DNA from: Pseudoroseomonas ludipueritiae
Lineage (GTDB): Bacteria > Pseudomonadota > Alphaproteobacteria > Acetobacterales > Acetobacteraceae
NCBI RefSeq assembly: GCF_014490445.1
Contig: NZ_JACTUZ010000009.1
Span: 19,879-83,878 of the forward strand
Direction of reading: 5' to 3'
DNA length: 64,000 nt
Position numbers and translations under genes: made by a program. The notes below the pieces were generated by a model, which saw only the letters and a program-made list of their open reading frames with translations, made no database searches and was not told where the DNA came from. The first letter of the stretch is position 1. Every line of letters starts with the position of its first letter. Positions 25,750 to 35,018 of this stretch are shown here, one piece after another.

Positions 25750-26720
25750 CGATGCTTGAGGCTGGCCCCTTCCGCGACGCCCTGGCCGAGGCGACACGTC
25801 AATTCCTTGCCAGCGACCTCGTCCTCGGGCGCCGGGCGCATCGTTCGCTGCTGCTGGGCGTCCACAGCGACGGCGTGGTCTGGAAGGACGTGGCGCGCAT
25901 GGTCGGCAGATCCGTGGAGACGGCCAAACGGATGGCGAAGGCGGGCCTGCTGCCCACGCCCGACGGCGTGGGACGCGGCATCCCGGCGGTGTTCGACCGC
26001 GCAGAGGTGGAAGGAATGGCGGCCCAGCTTCGCAACACGCTGACGCTGGACGAGACTTCGGCGGCCTTGGGCGTGTCACGGTCGCGGGTACGGCGCCTGG
26101 TCGAGGGCGGCGTGCTGGAGCCAGTCCACCGCGCCGCCGACGACGGCTGGGGCCGCTGGGCGTTCCGGCGCCCCGACGTCGAGGGGCTACCGGAGCGCAT
26201 GGCGGCAGGCGCCTCGGCCGACACCGGCGAGGCGAAAGGACTCGTCGACTTCGAGGTGGCGGCGGGCACGATGCAGCGGCGCCGCGTCGAGTTGGCCGCC
26301 TTCGTCCGGCTCGTGCTCGAGGGGCGGCTGCCGGTGGCCGTCCTGGACCCTGCCGCCGTCGGCCTCAAGCGGCTGCGGTTCGACCGGGCGGCGTTGCGGC
26401 AGGCGGCGATGGCGCTGGAGCGAAGACCGGTCAGCGGCCACGTCGCCGCCGGGCTGCTCGGCCTCAAGCGCGAGGTGGTGGCGCACCTGATCCGGCGCGG
26501 CCTGCTCCGAACCGAGGGCGGCGCCATCACGGCCGCCGAGTTCGACCGCTTCCGGACGGAGTTCGTCTCCGGCGCCGAGCTGGCGCGCGAGCGGGGCACG
26601 TCGCCGCGGAAGCTGGCGGCGGACCTGGCGGCGGCGGGGGTGCTGCCGGTCACCGGGCCGGGGGTGGACGGCGGGCGGCAGGCGTTCTTCACGAGGGAGG
26701 AACTCGTAGGCGGTCAGTGA
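25725..26720 (+). pseudogene. TniQ-like protein, C-terminal piece with helix-turn-helix repeats
   Basis: This 331-residue frame continues the TniQ-like gene. It has several helix-turn-helix or excisionase-like segments: VWKDVARMVGRSVETAKRM, LTLDETSAALGVSRSRVRRL, HVAAGLLGLKREVVAHLIRRG and LARERGTSPRKLAADLAAAG. It therefore looks like a DNA-binding array. If the gene upstream is restored, the full protein would be about 580 residues. It is longer at the C-terminus than the intact paralogue at 32211. A terminator-like hairpin follows directly. Confidence 0.65.
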
Positions 26721-26758
26721 CAGCCCTGAAGCACTGCGCGCATGCTTTGGGAGGGCTG
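26721..26758. terminator. Stem-loop between convergent TniQ-like and retron-protease genes
   Basis: CAGCCCT (26721-26727) pairs with AGGGCTG (26752-26758), and inside it AAGCA pairs with TGCTT. It begins at the base after the TniQ-like stop codon and precedes the convergent protease end at 26808. Confidence 0.55.
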
Positions 26759-26807
26759 GCCATCCTCGCAGGATACGGAGTTATCCGGCATCGCCTGTGC
26801 TGGTGGC

Positions 26808-27431
26808 CTACTCAGCCAGCCAGGCGACCAGAGCACTGATGTTCACGGCGAAGTCGCGACCTTCACCCGGCCCACCTTTGTGGATGACCCCGATGACGCC
26901 GCTGGCGCTGTCGAGAAGAGGACCGCCGGACATGCCCTGGGTCAGCTTCTGCGAAACTTCGATGAGCCTTTTCTCGGGCCTGACGGCGAGGGATTGAACC
27001 TTACCTTCCCTGACATTGAGGCTGTCCCCAGGCCGGAACCCCGGGTAGCCGACTGCCACCGTCGCATCTCCGGTCGCAGCCGGACGCGGTGACATTTCAA
27101 GCTCGAAGAACTCCGTTTGTGGTATGCTATGGCTGAGGATGGCGAGGTCGCGGTCAACATCGACCTTCATCACCGTGGCAGTGAACATGTTGGCCCGCTT
27201 GCTCGGGTGGAACACTTCGACTTCCTTCGCGCTCTCTACGCAGTGGGCAGCCGTGACCAGCCCGACGTCCTTCAGGAAGAAAGCGGTGCCCTGGAGTTCG
27301 TCGCCTTGTTCGTTATAGACGTTGTCGAGGATCCAAACCGATCTATCACGCAATTCGGCCGACGTGGGCACAACGGCAATCGTGCGATCCGGGAAGCTCT
27401 TGTTGAACCGCAATGCAACGGAGCGGAACAT
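26808..27431 (-). pseudogene. Trypsin-like serine protease, C-terminal part of a retron RT fusion
   Basis: This frame encodes a chymotrypsin-fold protease. It has LVTAAHCVES (His), DVDRDLAILSH (Asp) and TQGMSGGPLLD (Ser), plus GVIGVIHKGG. All three catalytic residues are present. There is no signal peptide, so it is cytoplasmic. Upstream codons in the same frame extend homology (ISWLRYIRGQTDPMFRSVALRFNKSF) back to about 27480, and before that the sequence continues in another frame with RT C-terminal sequence. It is best read as the C-terminal domain of the RT gene starting at 28461, separated by single-base deletions near 27485 and 27710. RT-protease fusions are a described retron architecture. 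Confidence 0.75.
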
Positions 27432-27681
27432 AGGGTCGGTCTGGCCCCTGATATAACGGAGCCAAGAGATCTTGCCCTCAAGTGCGCGACGAGGTTGGAC
27501 CTGCCACCATGCTCATCCACGAACTTCTTCTGCGCGTCCTTGAAGCCCAGCGTCTCCACGGAGTGGAGCGCTGCCCGAAGGTTCCGGACGTACCGGCGGT
27601 CAACGTTGAGCAGTTCATTGACCTTCAGGCCCGTGACGGCCTTCCGCGAATGCCGGTCGGCGTAGTGCGCCTTGGACGGGT

Positions 27682-28461
27682 TCAGACCAAAACCATTGCT
27701 GACGAGGCGAGGTGGAAGTCGGAAGCCAGAAGGTCGGGCGAGAACTGCCCCGTAGGCGGCACCGGACCTTCGAACAGCGCCGTCATCGGCTGATGGCTCG
27801 AGAAGGTGATGTCGTCGGCGTAGCGCGTGTAGATGCAGCGTGCTCCCTTCGCGACGGCCATCAACTCCTTGTCCATGCGGAAGTAAATCATGTTCGAGAG
27901 CACGGGGCTGGTCGGCGCGCCCTGTGGCAAGTGGCCGCTATGGCAGCAAAGCCGCGTGATGATGTCCGCCACGCGTTCGCTGATGCCAAGGAAACGGAGG
28001 ACACCGGCGACCCTGTTCTCGGTGATCGAAGGAAAAAAGTCTGCGAGATCGAGGTTGAGCAGAAAACGCCTTCGCAGGTGTGCCTGCGCGTTCGTCTTCA
28101 CCGACCTCGCTTGAACGAAGCCGTGGACCGGGTTCCGCACGCGGTAGAGCTGGTCGAGCAGCAGGGCGATGCGCCTCTGCAGATGCTTGAGGCGCTCGTT
28201 GGGTGCATGGATGACCCTGGTCTTGCCCTTCCCTTTGGCGATGTCGAAGCGCTTGTACATGCGCCTGCGGAACCACCAGATTTTCCTCAACTCGTTGTCC
28301 GACATGCTGAGGTATTCGAGAAGCGCCGCTTCGCTGGACAGTTCGGGAAGCGGGGAGGCCTTAACAGCGAAGGCACCAAATCCGGACCCGAGCACGAGGT
28401 CTCCCTTCCAGTCACGCCAGGATGTCGCATAGGACGTGGCGCGCACGACATGTGCAGACAT
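27682..28461 (-). pseudogene. Retron-type reverse transcriptase, N-terminal piece of RT-protease gene
   Basis: This 259-residue frame holds RT motifs 1-5. These include KTRVIHAPNERLKHLQRRI, the retron NAxxH signature in SVKTNAQAHLRR, LNLDLADFFPSI, GHLPQGAPTSPVLSN and the catalytic YTRYADDITFS. After SPDLLASDF the frame stops. The rest of the RT (NGFGLNPSKAHYADRHSRK, then VTGLKVNELLNVDRRYV with the retron VTG motif) continues in the next frame to about 27485, and then passes to the protease frame. Two single-base deletions explain this. If repaired, the product would be about 550 residues. Retrons make msDNA and act as anti-phage systems. Confidence 0.82.
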
Positions 28462-28625
28462 TAACTCTTACGCCGCAGTTGCTACAGCGCGTATGCGAGG
28501 GGATACCTCGTCTCCGCGTGCTTACCAGACGAATCGCGCGCCATCTACTCGGGTTAGCCGGATGAGGTGTCCGCGACAAGTTAGCCACCGCTGGCCAAGC
28601 CTAGACCTGAGGGTTTCCTAGATTG
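28462..28625 (-). ncRNA. Candidate retron msr-msd region
   Basis: Retron non-coding RNA genes normally lie just upstream of the RT. This 164-nt gap before the RT start has no ORF but contains minus-strand hairpins. TTGGCCA-GCGG-TGGCTAA (28581-28598) pairs fully only as minus-strand RNA, through a G-U pair. CGAGG/CCTCG (28496-28510) sits inside CGCG/CGCG (28488-28518). A direct repeat GGCTAAC also occurs. No convincing a1/a2 pair was identified, so exact boundaries are unknown. Confidence 0.35.
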
Positions 28626-28660
28626 CCTGCTGAAGCTGTCAAGCTCGCCTACGAAGCAGG
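28626..28660. terminator. Hairpin after helicase gene
   Basis: CCTGCT (28626-28631) and AGCAGG (28655-28660) can pair with a shorter internal AGCT/AGCT stem. It lies 14 nt beyond the helicase stop on the minus strand, so it may end that transcript or form part of the retron RNA. Confidence 0.3.
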
Positions 28661-28673
28661 CCTCGATGCGCAG

Positions 28674-30683
28674 CTAATGGCTTGCTATGACGCCCAGCGA
28701 CAGCCCGGACGTCTCCGCCAGGTAGGTTTCCGTCGCCGCCAGAAGCTCCAGGTGCTCGCCTTCGGCCAATGCCCGCGACAGCCCCGGCTGCACGATGAAC
28801 ACGGCGAACTCGCGCTCGGCGCTGCGGAGCCTGCCCTCCAGCTTCCGCAGGGCGGCCATGTCCCCCCGCTCGAACCGGCTCGGGGCCGCGCGTGCCAGGC
28901 GCTTGCCCTCGCGTGACTGCAGGTGGCGGAACAGCGCCTCGGCATCGTCCCGCCAGCGAACGCACTTCTGCGCCTGCCCACAAACCACGTACAGGTCGTC
29001 GAGCCTCGCACCCGGCTTAGCCCCTTCGGAGTACTTGCAGTGGTAGAGGTGCACGACGATGCGGTCGGGCGTGTCCCTGATGGCAACCACGTCGGCGGCC
29101 TCACCCGCATCGTCGTCGTCGAAGACGATGTCGAAAGCCTCGTCCCCCGTCTGCGCGAGCAGGTGCCGGATCACCTTATGCTGCACGGAGTCGGGGCGCT
29201 TCTGCGCCTTCTGCGACTCCTTGCGGATGTCGGTGCCCGTCCAGTCCCACGCGGCGATCCGCTCGCGGGAGTACGGGATGCGCGTGGCCATGCCCTGGGG
29301 AGAGAACAACTCGTTGGCGAGCAGCACCGCGCCATTCGCGAAGTGGACCCAGGGCGAGTTGTCCGCCAGCCAGTCGCCGAGCGGCGTGCGCCTGCCGCCG
29401 ACGTTGATGTAGGCCGGTGGGCCGCCCGCCGGAACGTAGCGGACGCCGTTCGCCCCGAACCGGAACTCGAAATCGGCGGATCTGGAGTCGTCGCCGACGG
29501 CCACAGTCACCCGGAGCTTCAGCGGGCCGCTGTCCGTGCGCTCCGCCGGGCCGAGCTCAACATCGAACAGCTGCGCGGATGCGTCGCCGATCTCGATGGT
29601 GACGAGGTGCTCCGGCCTCTTGAGCAGCTTTTGGTCCCACTCGATGAACATGGGCACGAGCCGCGGCCGCTCCGTCACCTCGGTCGGCACCATGGCCCGA
29701 CGGAAGATGTCATCCGGCTGGATCGTGTCGTCGAGCAGCTTTGCGCCGACGTGGCGGCACCAAGCCACCCATTCGGACATGTCGTGGGCCACGAGGTAGG
29801 ACCACAGCCTGCCCTTGCGGGAGTACCCGACCGTCACCTTGCTACCAGCCTCGTACCCGACGCCGAACAGGTTCGACCTGATCCTGTTGCCGATCGTCGC
29901 CTCGGTCACGGCGCGGGCGGCGTCGGAGCCGGAATGCATCGAGAACCTCACCGCCCGGCCGATGGTGTGGTTCAGGCCGAGGTTCATCAAAAGCAGCCGG
30001 TTGATGCCGTGCAGGCAACGGAACACGCGGTCGCCGCTGATGACGGCGACGTCGTCGCCGCAAACCGCCTTCGCCAGGCCCTCGTGTAGCGTGGCATTGT
30101 CGGAGCTGTTGATGAACAGCAGGCCGCGGTCCTGATCCCAGTGCAGCAGGTACAGGTGCCAGACCGTGTTGGAGACCTCCTTCACGGCGCCCCAGGGCAC
30201 CGCCTCCTGCTCCTGGGTGACGAAAACCAGGGTGCGACGCCCCGCATTGACCATCGGTCCCGCATGGATGCGGGCCCGCTTGCGGAGGGCCTCCTCAGCC
30301 CGGCCCGGCGACCATGCCGCGCATCGGGTTCGGTAGACCACGGCGCTCATCTTGGGAAAGACGTTCTGCAGCGCGATGGGCGACTCTGGGCCCGTGAAGC
30401 CGTCGAGGAACTCGGAACGGCGCGTGTGGCGCCCGACTGCCCCGGAGCTCAACTCGGTCAGCAGCCGGTTCCAATCGGCGTCCTCGGCGTAGAGGTCCCG
30501 CAGCCGGTCCTCCATGTCAGGGCTGGCGACATTGGCGACCACCGTCGCCCGCCCCAGTTCCTTGTGCGCGCGGGTGAAGCGGCCGGTGAACTGGAGCGTG
30601 ATGGCGAGGCTCTTGTGGGGGGCGTGGATGGCCGCGATCTTGAGGTTGGGGTAGTCGAACCCCTCCCGAGCATGTTCACGCAC
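28674..30683 (-). pseudogene. DEAD/DEAH helicase, C-terminal piece with nuclease-like domain
   Basis: The first codons after the frame junction (EGFDYPNLKIAAIHAPHK, then SLAITLQFTGRFTRA) are helicase motifs V and VI (QFTGRFTR). About 350 residues of unrecognised sequence follow. Near the C-terminus, DEAFDIVFDDDDAGEAADVV followed by IVVHLYHCKYS resembles a PD-(D/E)xK nuclease core in which the usual E-x-K is H-C-K. Together with the N-terminal piece the product would be about 1,100 residues, a helicase-nuclease size seen among restriction and phage-defence proteins. The TAG stop at 28674 lies 213 nt before the RT start on the same strand. Confidence 0.72.
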
Positions 30684-31996
30684 ACGATGACCCGCGCTTT
30701 CCCTTCGCGCAGCCGCGCCAGCGCCTCGATGCGCTCGGCCTCCGGCATCCTGCTGTGGACCAGGGTGGGCCCGTGCTCCGGCGCCAGCGCCTCGTAGACC
30801 TGGATGACCTCCTTTGCGCGTTCGATGTCCTCGGTCCGCGCCATGACGACGTGGCGGTACCCGGCACCGATGTCGGCCTCAAGCTGCTCGATGGCGGCGG
30901 CGGCGATCGCCTCATCCGCGGACGGCCGGTCCCAAGCCATCACGCTCCTCAGGTTGATCGGGACGAAATAGCCGTCGGCCTGCGCCTTCGACAGCGGGTA
31001 GCTGAAGATGACCCGCCCCTCCACCAGTTTGCCGTCGTTCCGGAACGGCGTCGCCGTGAAGCTCAGTAGCCTATTGCGGGACTGCGCCAGGAACAGCTTG
31101 CGAAAGGCGTCCCAGGTCGGCGCGGGCGCGTGGTGCGCCTCGTCGATGAACAGGACGCCGCAGAGCTGCGCGATGCGCTCCTGCACCTCGGGTTCGCACC
31201 CCTGCAGCACCTGCATGTTCGCGACCACCACGTTGCAGCGGAGAAAGAGCTTCTCCGCCTCCTCGACGGTGCGGGGCCTGTGCTTGAGGGTGCCCACGAC
31301 CGGATACTGGGCGCTCTCAGCCAGGACGCCGAGGGTGCGCAGCAGCCCGAAGGTTTTGAACTTCTCCGCGATCTGCCGCCTGAGCGCGGTGCTGGGCACG
31401 ACCACCAGGAGCCGGTTCATCCTCTCGCGCGCCATGATCGCGAGCATGGTCTCGGTCTTCCCGGTGTCTGTCGGCATGACCACGGTGGCCGGATCCCCGA
31501 TTCCCCGCCAGTGAGCCAGGGCCGCGTACAGGGCACCGACCTGCGGTGGCCGCAATCCTTGCGCCAGCAACTCCCGTCTCGCGTCCCGGGTTTCCTCGCG
31601 GAAGGTGAACGCATCCGCCCACGAACTCCTCGCGGCAGCCGCCGCCCCGCCCGGGGCCTGCCAAGCCGCGGCGGCCGTGCTGACCTTGGTCCAAGCCGCG
31701 TCGAGCTCTTCGGACAGCGCCCCCGGGTCAGCGGACAGGCTGCCGGGCCTGCACACCAGAACCTGCTCGAATCCTTCATCCCCCTTGGGCTTCCGCTCGA
31801 GCAGCAGGGTGGACCCGCTCCCCTCGATGTCTAGGGCGAGGCCGTCCGGCGCCCCCGGGGCGTTCAGGCGGCGGGCGGCGACCGTGGCGTTCCGGGGCAG
31901 GTGGAGCAGCTGGCGGATGGGGTTCCCGGCAACCTGCTCGTCTACGGCGTACTGGGGCGGCAGCTTCAACCGGTCGCCAATCTTCAGCTCAGCCAT
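30458..31996 (-). pseudogene. DEAD/DEAH helicase, N-terminal piece
   Basis: The SF2 helicase core starts near residue 170. Walker A is MPTDTGKTETM, motif II is VLFIDEAHHAPA, and motif III is SFTATPFRND. RecA2 proceeds to ARVIVCVNMLG. At about 30667 the DNA reads ctcgggaggggttc where ctcggggaggggttc would give MLGEGFDYPN; one missing G throws the frame off, and the codons down to 30458 are meaningless. The ATG at 31996 (MAELKIGDRLKLPPQY) is the probable start. It is divergent from the intact TniQ-like gene, with a 214-bp spacer. Confidence 0.75.
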
Positions 31997-32210
31997 CGAG
32001 GACCCCGCGCGCGACCGCGCCCAGGATGGGCCGCCAGCAGCCGAAAGGATGCCCAAGCTCATCCTCGTTTTCTACTTAGAATTGATCACCCTCGGCATCG
32101 CTGTCGCTGTGCCAGCAGCCACTGGGTGTGCGGATACAGGGGACGGGTGCCGGTATCTTCCTCACCCGCCGATCGACTGCAGGCGCCTCTGCCCTGTAGA
32201 CTCCGGCTCC

Positions 32211-33272
32211 ATGCCGCCACCACCTCAGCCACGCATGCCTGCCCAGGACGAGCCACGGCCGCATAGCCTCGGCCTCGAGCCCTCCCCAGACGAGAGCCTC
32301 CAGAGCTACGTCTTCCGGCTCGCTCGCAGGCGCCGGACGGAACCGCCCCATGCCTTGGCGATCCGCCTCGGCTGGGCCCGTCTCGCAACCCGGGTGCGGC
32401 GCGATGTGGTGGAACGGCTTGCCCGGGAGGCTCAGGTTCCCCTCAAATCCTTGTTGCCGCTCTGGCGTGGCGACCCAGACAACTCGCACGTCCTGTTCTG
32501 GAACCGCAGGCTCCCCGTCAGTGCCTTGGACTGGCGATCGGGCGCCGGGCGCAAGGTCTGCCCTGAATGCTTGGCTGAGTTCGGGCGGCATCTCGCCGTC
32601 TGGGATCTGTCCTTCGTCTCCGCCTGCCCGATCCATCGCGCGGCGCTTGTGGACACCTGCCTTGCATGCAAGCTCCCGCTCAGCTGGAAAGGAGACGATG
32701 TGGCTTGGTGCGGCTGCGCGGCGGGCGGCGACCTGAGAAGGATTCGGGCGGCGCCAGTCACGCTCGAGCAGGCCCACGCCACCGCCTGCGTCCAAGGCAT
32801 GCTGGGCGACCCGCGGTTCGCGTCCGAGGGTGCCGAGGCGCTCGCGCGGCCGCCGTTCCAGAATATGACGCCGGGCCGGGCCGTCGAGTTCCTGGTCCGT
32901 CTTGGGCTCGACGCAGTCGCGACCCGCCCGCGCCGCCAGCCCTTCGCCTTCGAGCGGCTCGGAGACTACGACGTGCCGCCGCACGAGTCGCTAGCGCGCG
33001 CCTTGGCAGCGGTGGGCAACTGGCCAACCGGGTTCCCCGCCGTCCTGGACCACCTTCGGCGACACCATGTCACAGATGTGGGGGAAGCGACACGACGCGT
33101 GACCACGCCGGTCGTACGCTGGGTGACCCATGTGTCGGGTGGTGGCGGAAAGGAGATCCGGAGGGCGGTGGCGGAGTACAGGCGGGCGACGCGGGCACTG
33201 CCTGGATACGTATCGTGGCACGACAAGCGGAAGGCCCGGGCGGCGGCCATACGCTCCGACGGCGAGGAGTGA
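32211..33272 (+). CDS. TniQ-like protein
   Basis: A 353-residue TniQ-family protein. The N-terminal LEPSPDESLQSYVFRLARRR is typical, followed by VLFWNRRLPVSALDWRSGAG. Zinc-finger cysteines are in KVCPECLAEFGRH, ACPIHRAALVDTCLACKLPL and WCGCAAGGDLRR. Unlike the frameshifted paralogue at 25 kb it is intact and ends sooner. No transposase, TnsB/TnsC-like or end repeats were seen, so a transposition role is not supported locally. It bounds the retron/helicase island. Confidence 0.8.
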   Translation: MPPPPQPRMPAQDEPRPHSLGLEPSPDESLQSYVFRLARRRRTEPPHALAIRLGWARLATRVRRDVVERLAREAQVPLKSLLPLWRGDPDNSHVLFWNRRLPVSALDWRSGAGRKVCPECLAEFGRHLAVWDLSFVSACPIHRAALVDTCLACKLPLSWKGDDVAWCGCAAGGDLRRIRAAPVTLEQAHATACVQGMLGDPRFASEGAEALARPPFQNMTPGRAVEFLVRLGLDAVATRPRRQPFAFERLGDYDVPPHESLARALAAVGNWPTGFPAVLDHLRRHHVTDVGEATRRVTTPVVRWVTHVSGGGGKEIRRAVAEYRRATRALPGYVSWHDKRKARAAAIRSDGEE

Positions 33273-34052
33273 ACTGGCGGCGGCTTGTGTTCGTGACGAT
33301 GCCGCCCGCCTGCCGGGGAAGATTGGCCCACCCTCGCTACGTGACCACCGGGACTTGAAGCGGAGCCGCTGCAAAAGCTGGCGCCGGTGACTGCTCCAGG
33401 CTGCGTCGGCCGGCATGGCAGCAAGCACGTTTGTCGGTTCCGTAAATCACTGGAAACTCAAGAAGAAATGCTAGTCTTGGAAATGGCGCACGAACACTCG
33501 GCCAGTCCGTTCTTTCTCGCCTGCCTGTCCAAGGAACCTGAAGGCTCCGTGGGTGCGGAACAAGGACTTAGGGCTGGCCGAGTCTCTCTATAGGAGCGCG
33601 GTTACACTGATTCGTCGGCGAGTACCTCGTCAAGCCGCAGCTCCAGTTGCTCCACCTCGCCCGTCAGCCGTTCAGAGGAGCGGCCGAACTGCTCGTGCCG
33701 CAGCCGCGCGATCCGCACCCGCAACGGCGCCGCTGCATGACGCTGACCACCTCAGTCCGTGAACCGTCCGGCAACGCCCCTATCCTACGCGTAAGGGCGG
33801 CAACGGACACCTACCACACCCAACAGTTCCGCAGGCCAGCCCAACACCACCCCGCGCCGCAAGGCAGCCGAGAGAAGACGCTGACTCGGCGGAGGCACGC
33901 GGGGTTTCGGTTCAGCCAGCCGCCAGATAGATCGTCCACGGACGCATGGCGGTCCGCTCGCAGCGCCTCACTCCTTTATAGGAAGCCTCGAACCCGAACG
34001 ACGGCAGCCCCGCCGACAATGACAGGCCGACGGGCGGCAAATCATCACAGGG
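33273..34052. other. 780-bp gene-poor stretch with an IS66 relic
   Basis: Only the IS66 TnpC fragment at 33602-33740 is recognisable here. The remainder has short frames without motifs and is probably island-edge debris. Confidence 0.5.
33602..33740 (-). pseudogene. IS66-family transposase (TnpC) N-terminal fragment
   Basis: Translating the minus strand gives RIARLRHEQFGRSSERLTG followed by EVEQLELRLDEVLADESV and TAA. The QFGRSSE motif and the QLE helix are hallmarks of the IS66 TnpC N-terminus. Only about 45 codons remain; the catalytic DDE domain is absent. Confidence 0.7.
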
Positions 34053-35018
34053 TCAATCTGCCCGCACGTTCGCCTCTTTGATCACACGAGCCCAGCGGCT
34101 GCTCTCTTCCGTCATGACGGTGGTAAGGGCTGCGCCGGTCAAGTCAGCTGCCACCTGCATTCCTTGACTGTCCAGGAACTGACGAACCTCCGGCTGGCCG
34201 ACCGCGCTCGCGAGGGCGCTACGCAGCCTTGCCTGGGTGGGCTCCGGCGTCGCCGCGGCTACCGTCAGCCCGAAGAAGACCGACGCGTCGTAGCCGGGCA
34301 GCCCTTGCTCCGCGACGGTTGGCAGATCGGGCAGCACGGCCGAGCGTTCCAGCGTGGTCACGCCCAGCCCATGCAGGCGCCCGCCCTGGATGTGCGGCAG
34401 GGCCGTCAGCACATCGGTGAAGACCATGGCGACATGCCCGGCCAGCAGGTCGTTCAGTGCCGGACCAGTGCCCTTGTACGGGATGTGCTCGATTGTGGTG
34501 CCCGCCATCCGGTTGAACAACGCTCCGGCCAGATGCGAGGAGGCGCCATTGCCGGAGGAGCCAAAGGACAGCCTCTCCTTCTTCGCCAGCGCCACCAGCT
34601 CGGGCACGCTGCGCGCCGGAACCTTGGCATTCACCGTCAGGACGTTGGGAATACGTCCCAGCGGTGCAATCGGCGCGAAATCCTTGACGGGATCATAAGC
34701 CTGATCCGGGTACAGCATCCGGTTGATGGCCAAGGGGCCGGAGGTGCCAAAGAGGATGGTCTGCCCATCCGGCGCGCTGCGGGCGACGAACTCGGCGCCA
34801 ATATTACCACCGGCGCCGGGCCGGTTCTCGACCACGACGACCTGCCCCAATGGCTTACCCAAGCCGAGGGCGAGACGCCGGGCGATCAGGTCGGTAGGCC
34901 CGCCGGGTGCGAAGGGCACGATCAGCAGCACCGGCCTGCCGCCAGACTGCGCCAGAGCGGGCCGGGCCAGGCCGCCCGCCGCGGCGATGGCCAGGATGGA
35001 ACGCCGGGTCATCTTCAT
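34053..35018 (-). CDS. Tripartite tricarboxylate transporter (TctC/Bug) substrate-binding protein
   Basis: A 321-residue Bug receptor. A twin-arginine-type leader (MKMTRRSILAIAAAGGLARP) precedes IVPFAPGGPTDLIARRL and ENRPGAGGNIGAEFVAR. IEHIPYKGTGPALNDLLAGHV is the second ligand-side motif. Its ATG overlaps the stop of the acyl-CoA dehydrogenase gene (ATGA), so the two are co-translated. This suggests it captures the acid that the dehydrogenase pathway consumes. Confidence 0.92.
   Translation of the reverse strand: MKMTRRSILAIAAAGGLARPALAQSGGRPVLLIVPFAPGGPTDLIARRLALGLGKPLGQVVVVENRPGAGGNIGAEFVARSAPDGQTILFGTSGPLAINRMLYPDQAYDPVKDFAPIAPLGRIPNVLTVNAKVPARSVPELVALAKKERLSFGSSGNGASSHLAGALFNRMAGTTIEHIPYKGTGPALNDLLAGHVAMVFTDVLTALPHIQGGRLHGLGVTTLERSAVLPDLPTVAEQGLPGYDASVFFGLTVAAATPEPTQARLRSALASAVGQPEVRQFLDSQGMQVAADLTGAALTTVMTEESSRWARVIKEANVRAD

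Noticed and set aside
27272-27559. Middle minus-strand frame as an independent small gene
   Set aside because: Its sequence (VTGLKVNELLNVDRRYV) is the C-terminal part of the RT domain, so it is a frameshifted segment and not a separate gene.
27485-27715. Programmed ribosomal frameshifting in the RT-protease gene
   Set aside because: Two successive shifts without evident slippery heptamers or a downstream pseudoknot, plus similar breaks in adjacent unrelated genes, make deletions or base-calling errors more likely.
26742-28464. Several + strand frames across the retron-protease locus
   Set aside because: They mirror the minus-strand RT and protease, which carry catalytic motifs in collinear order.
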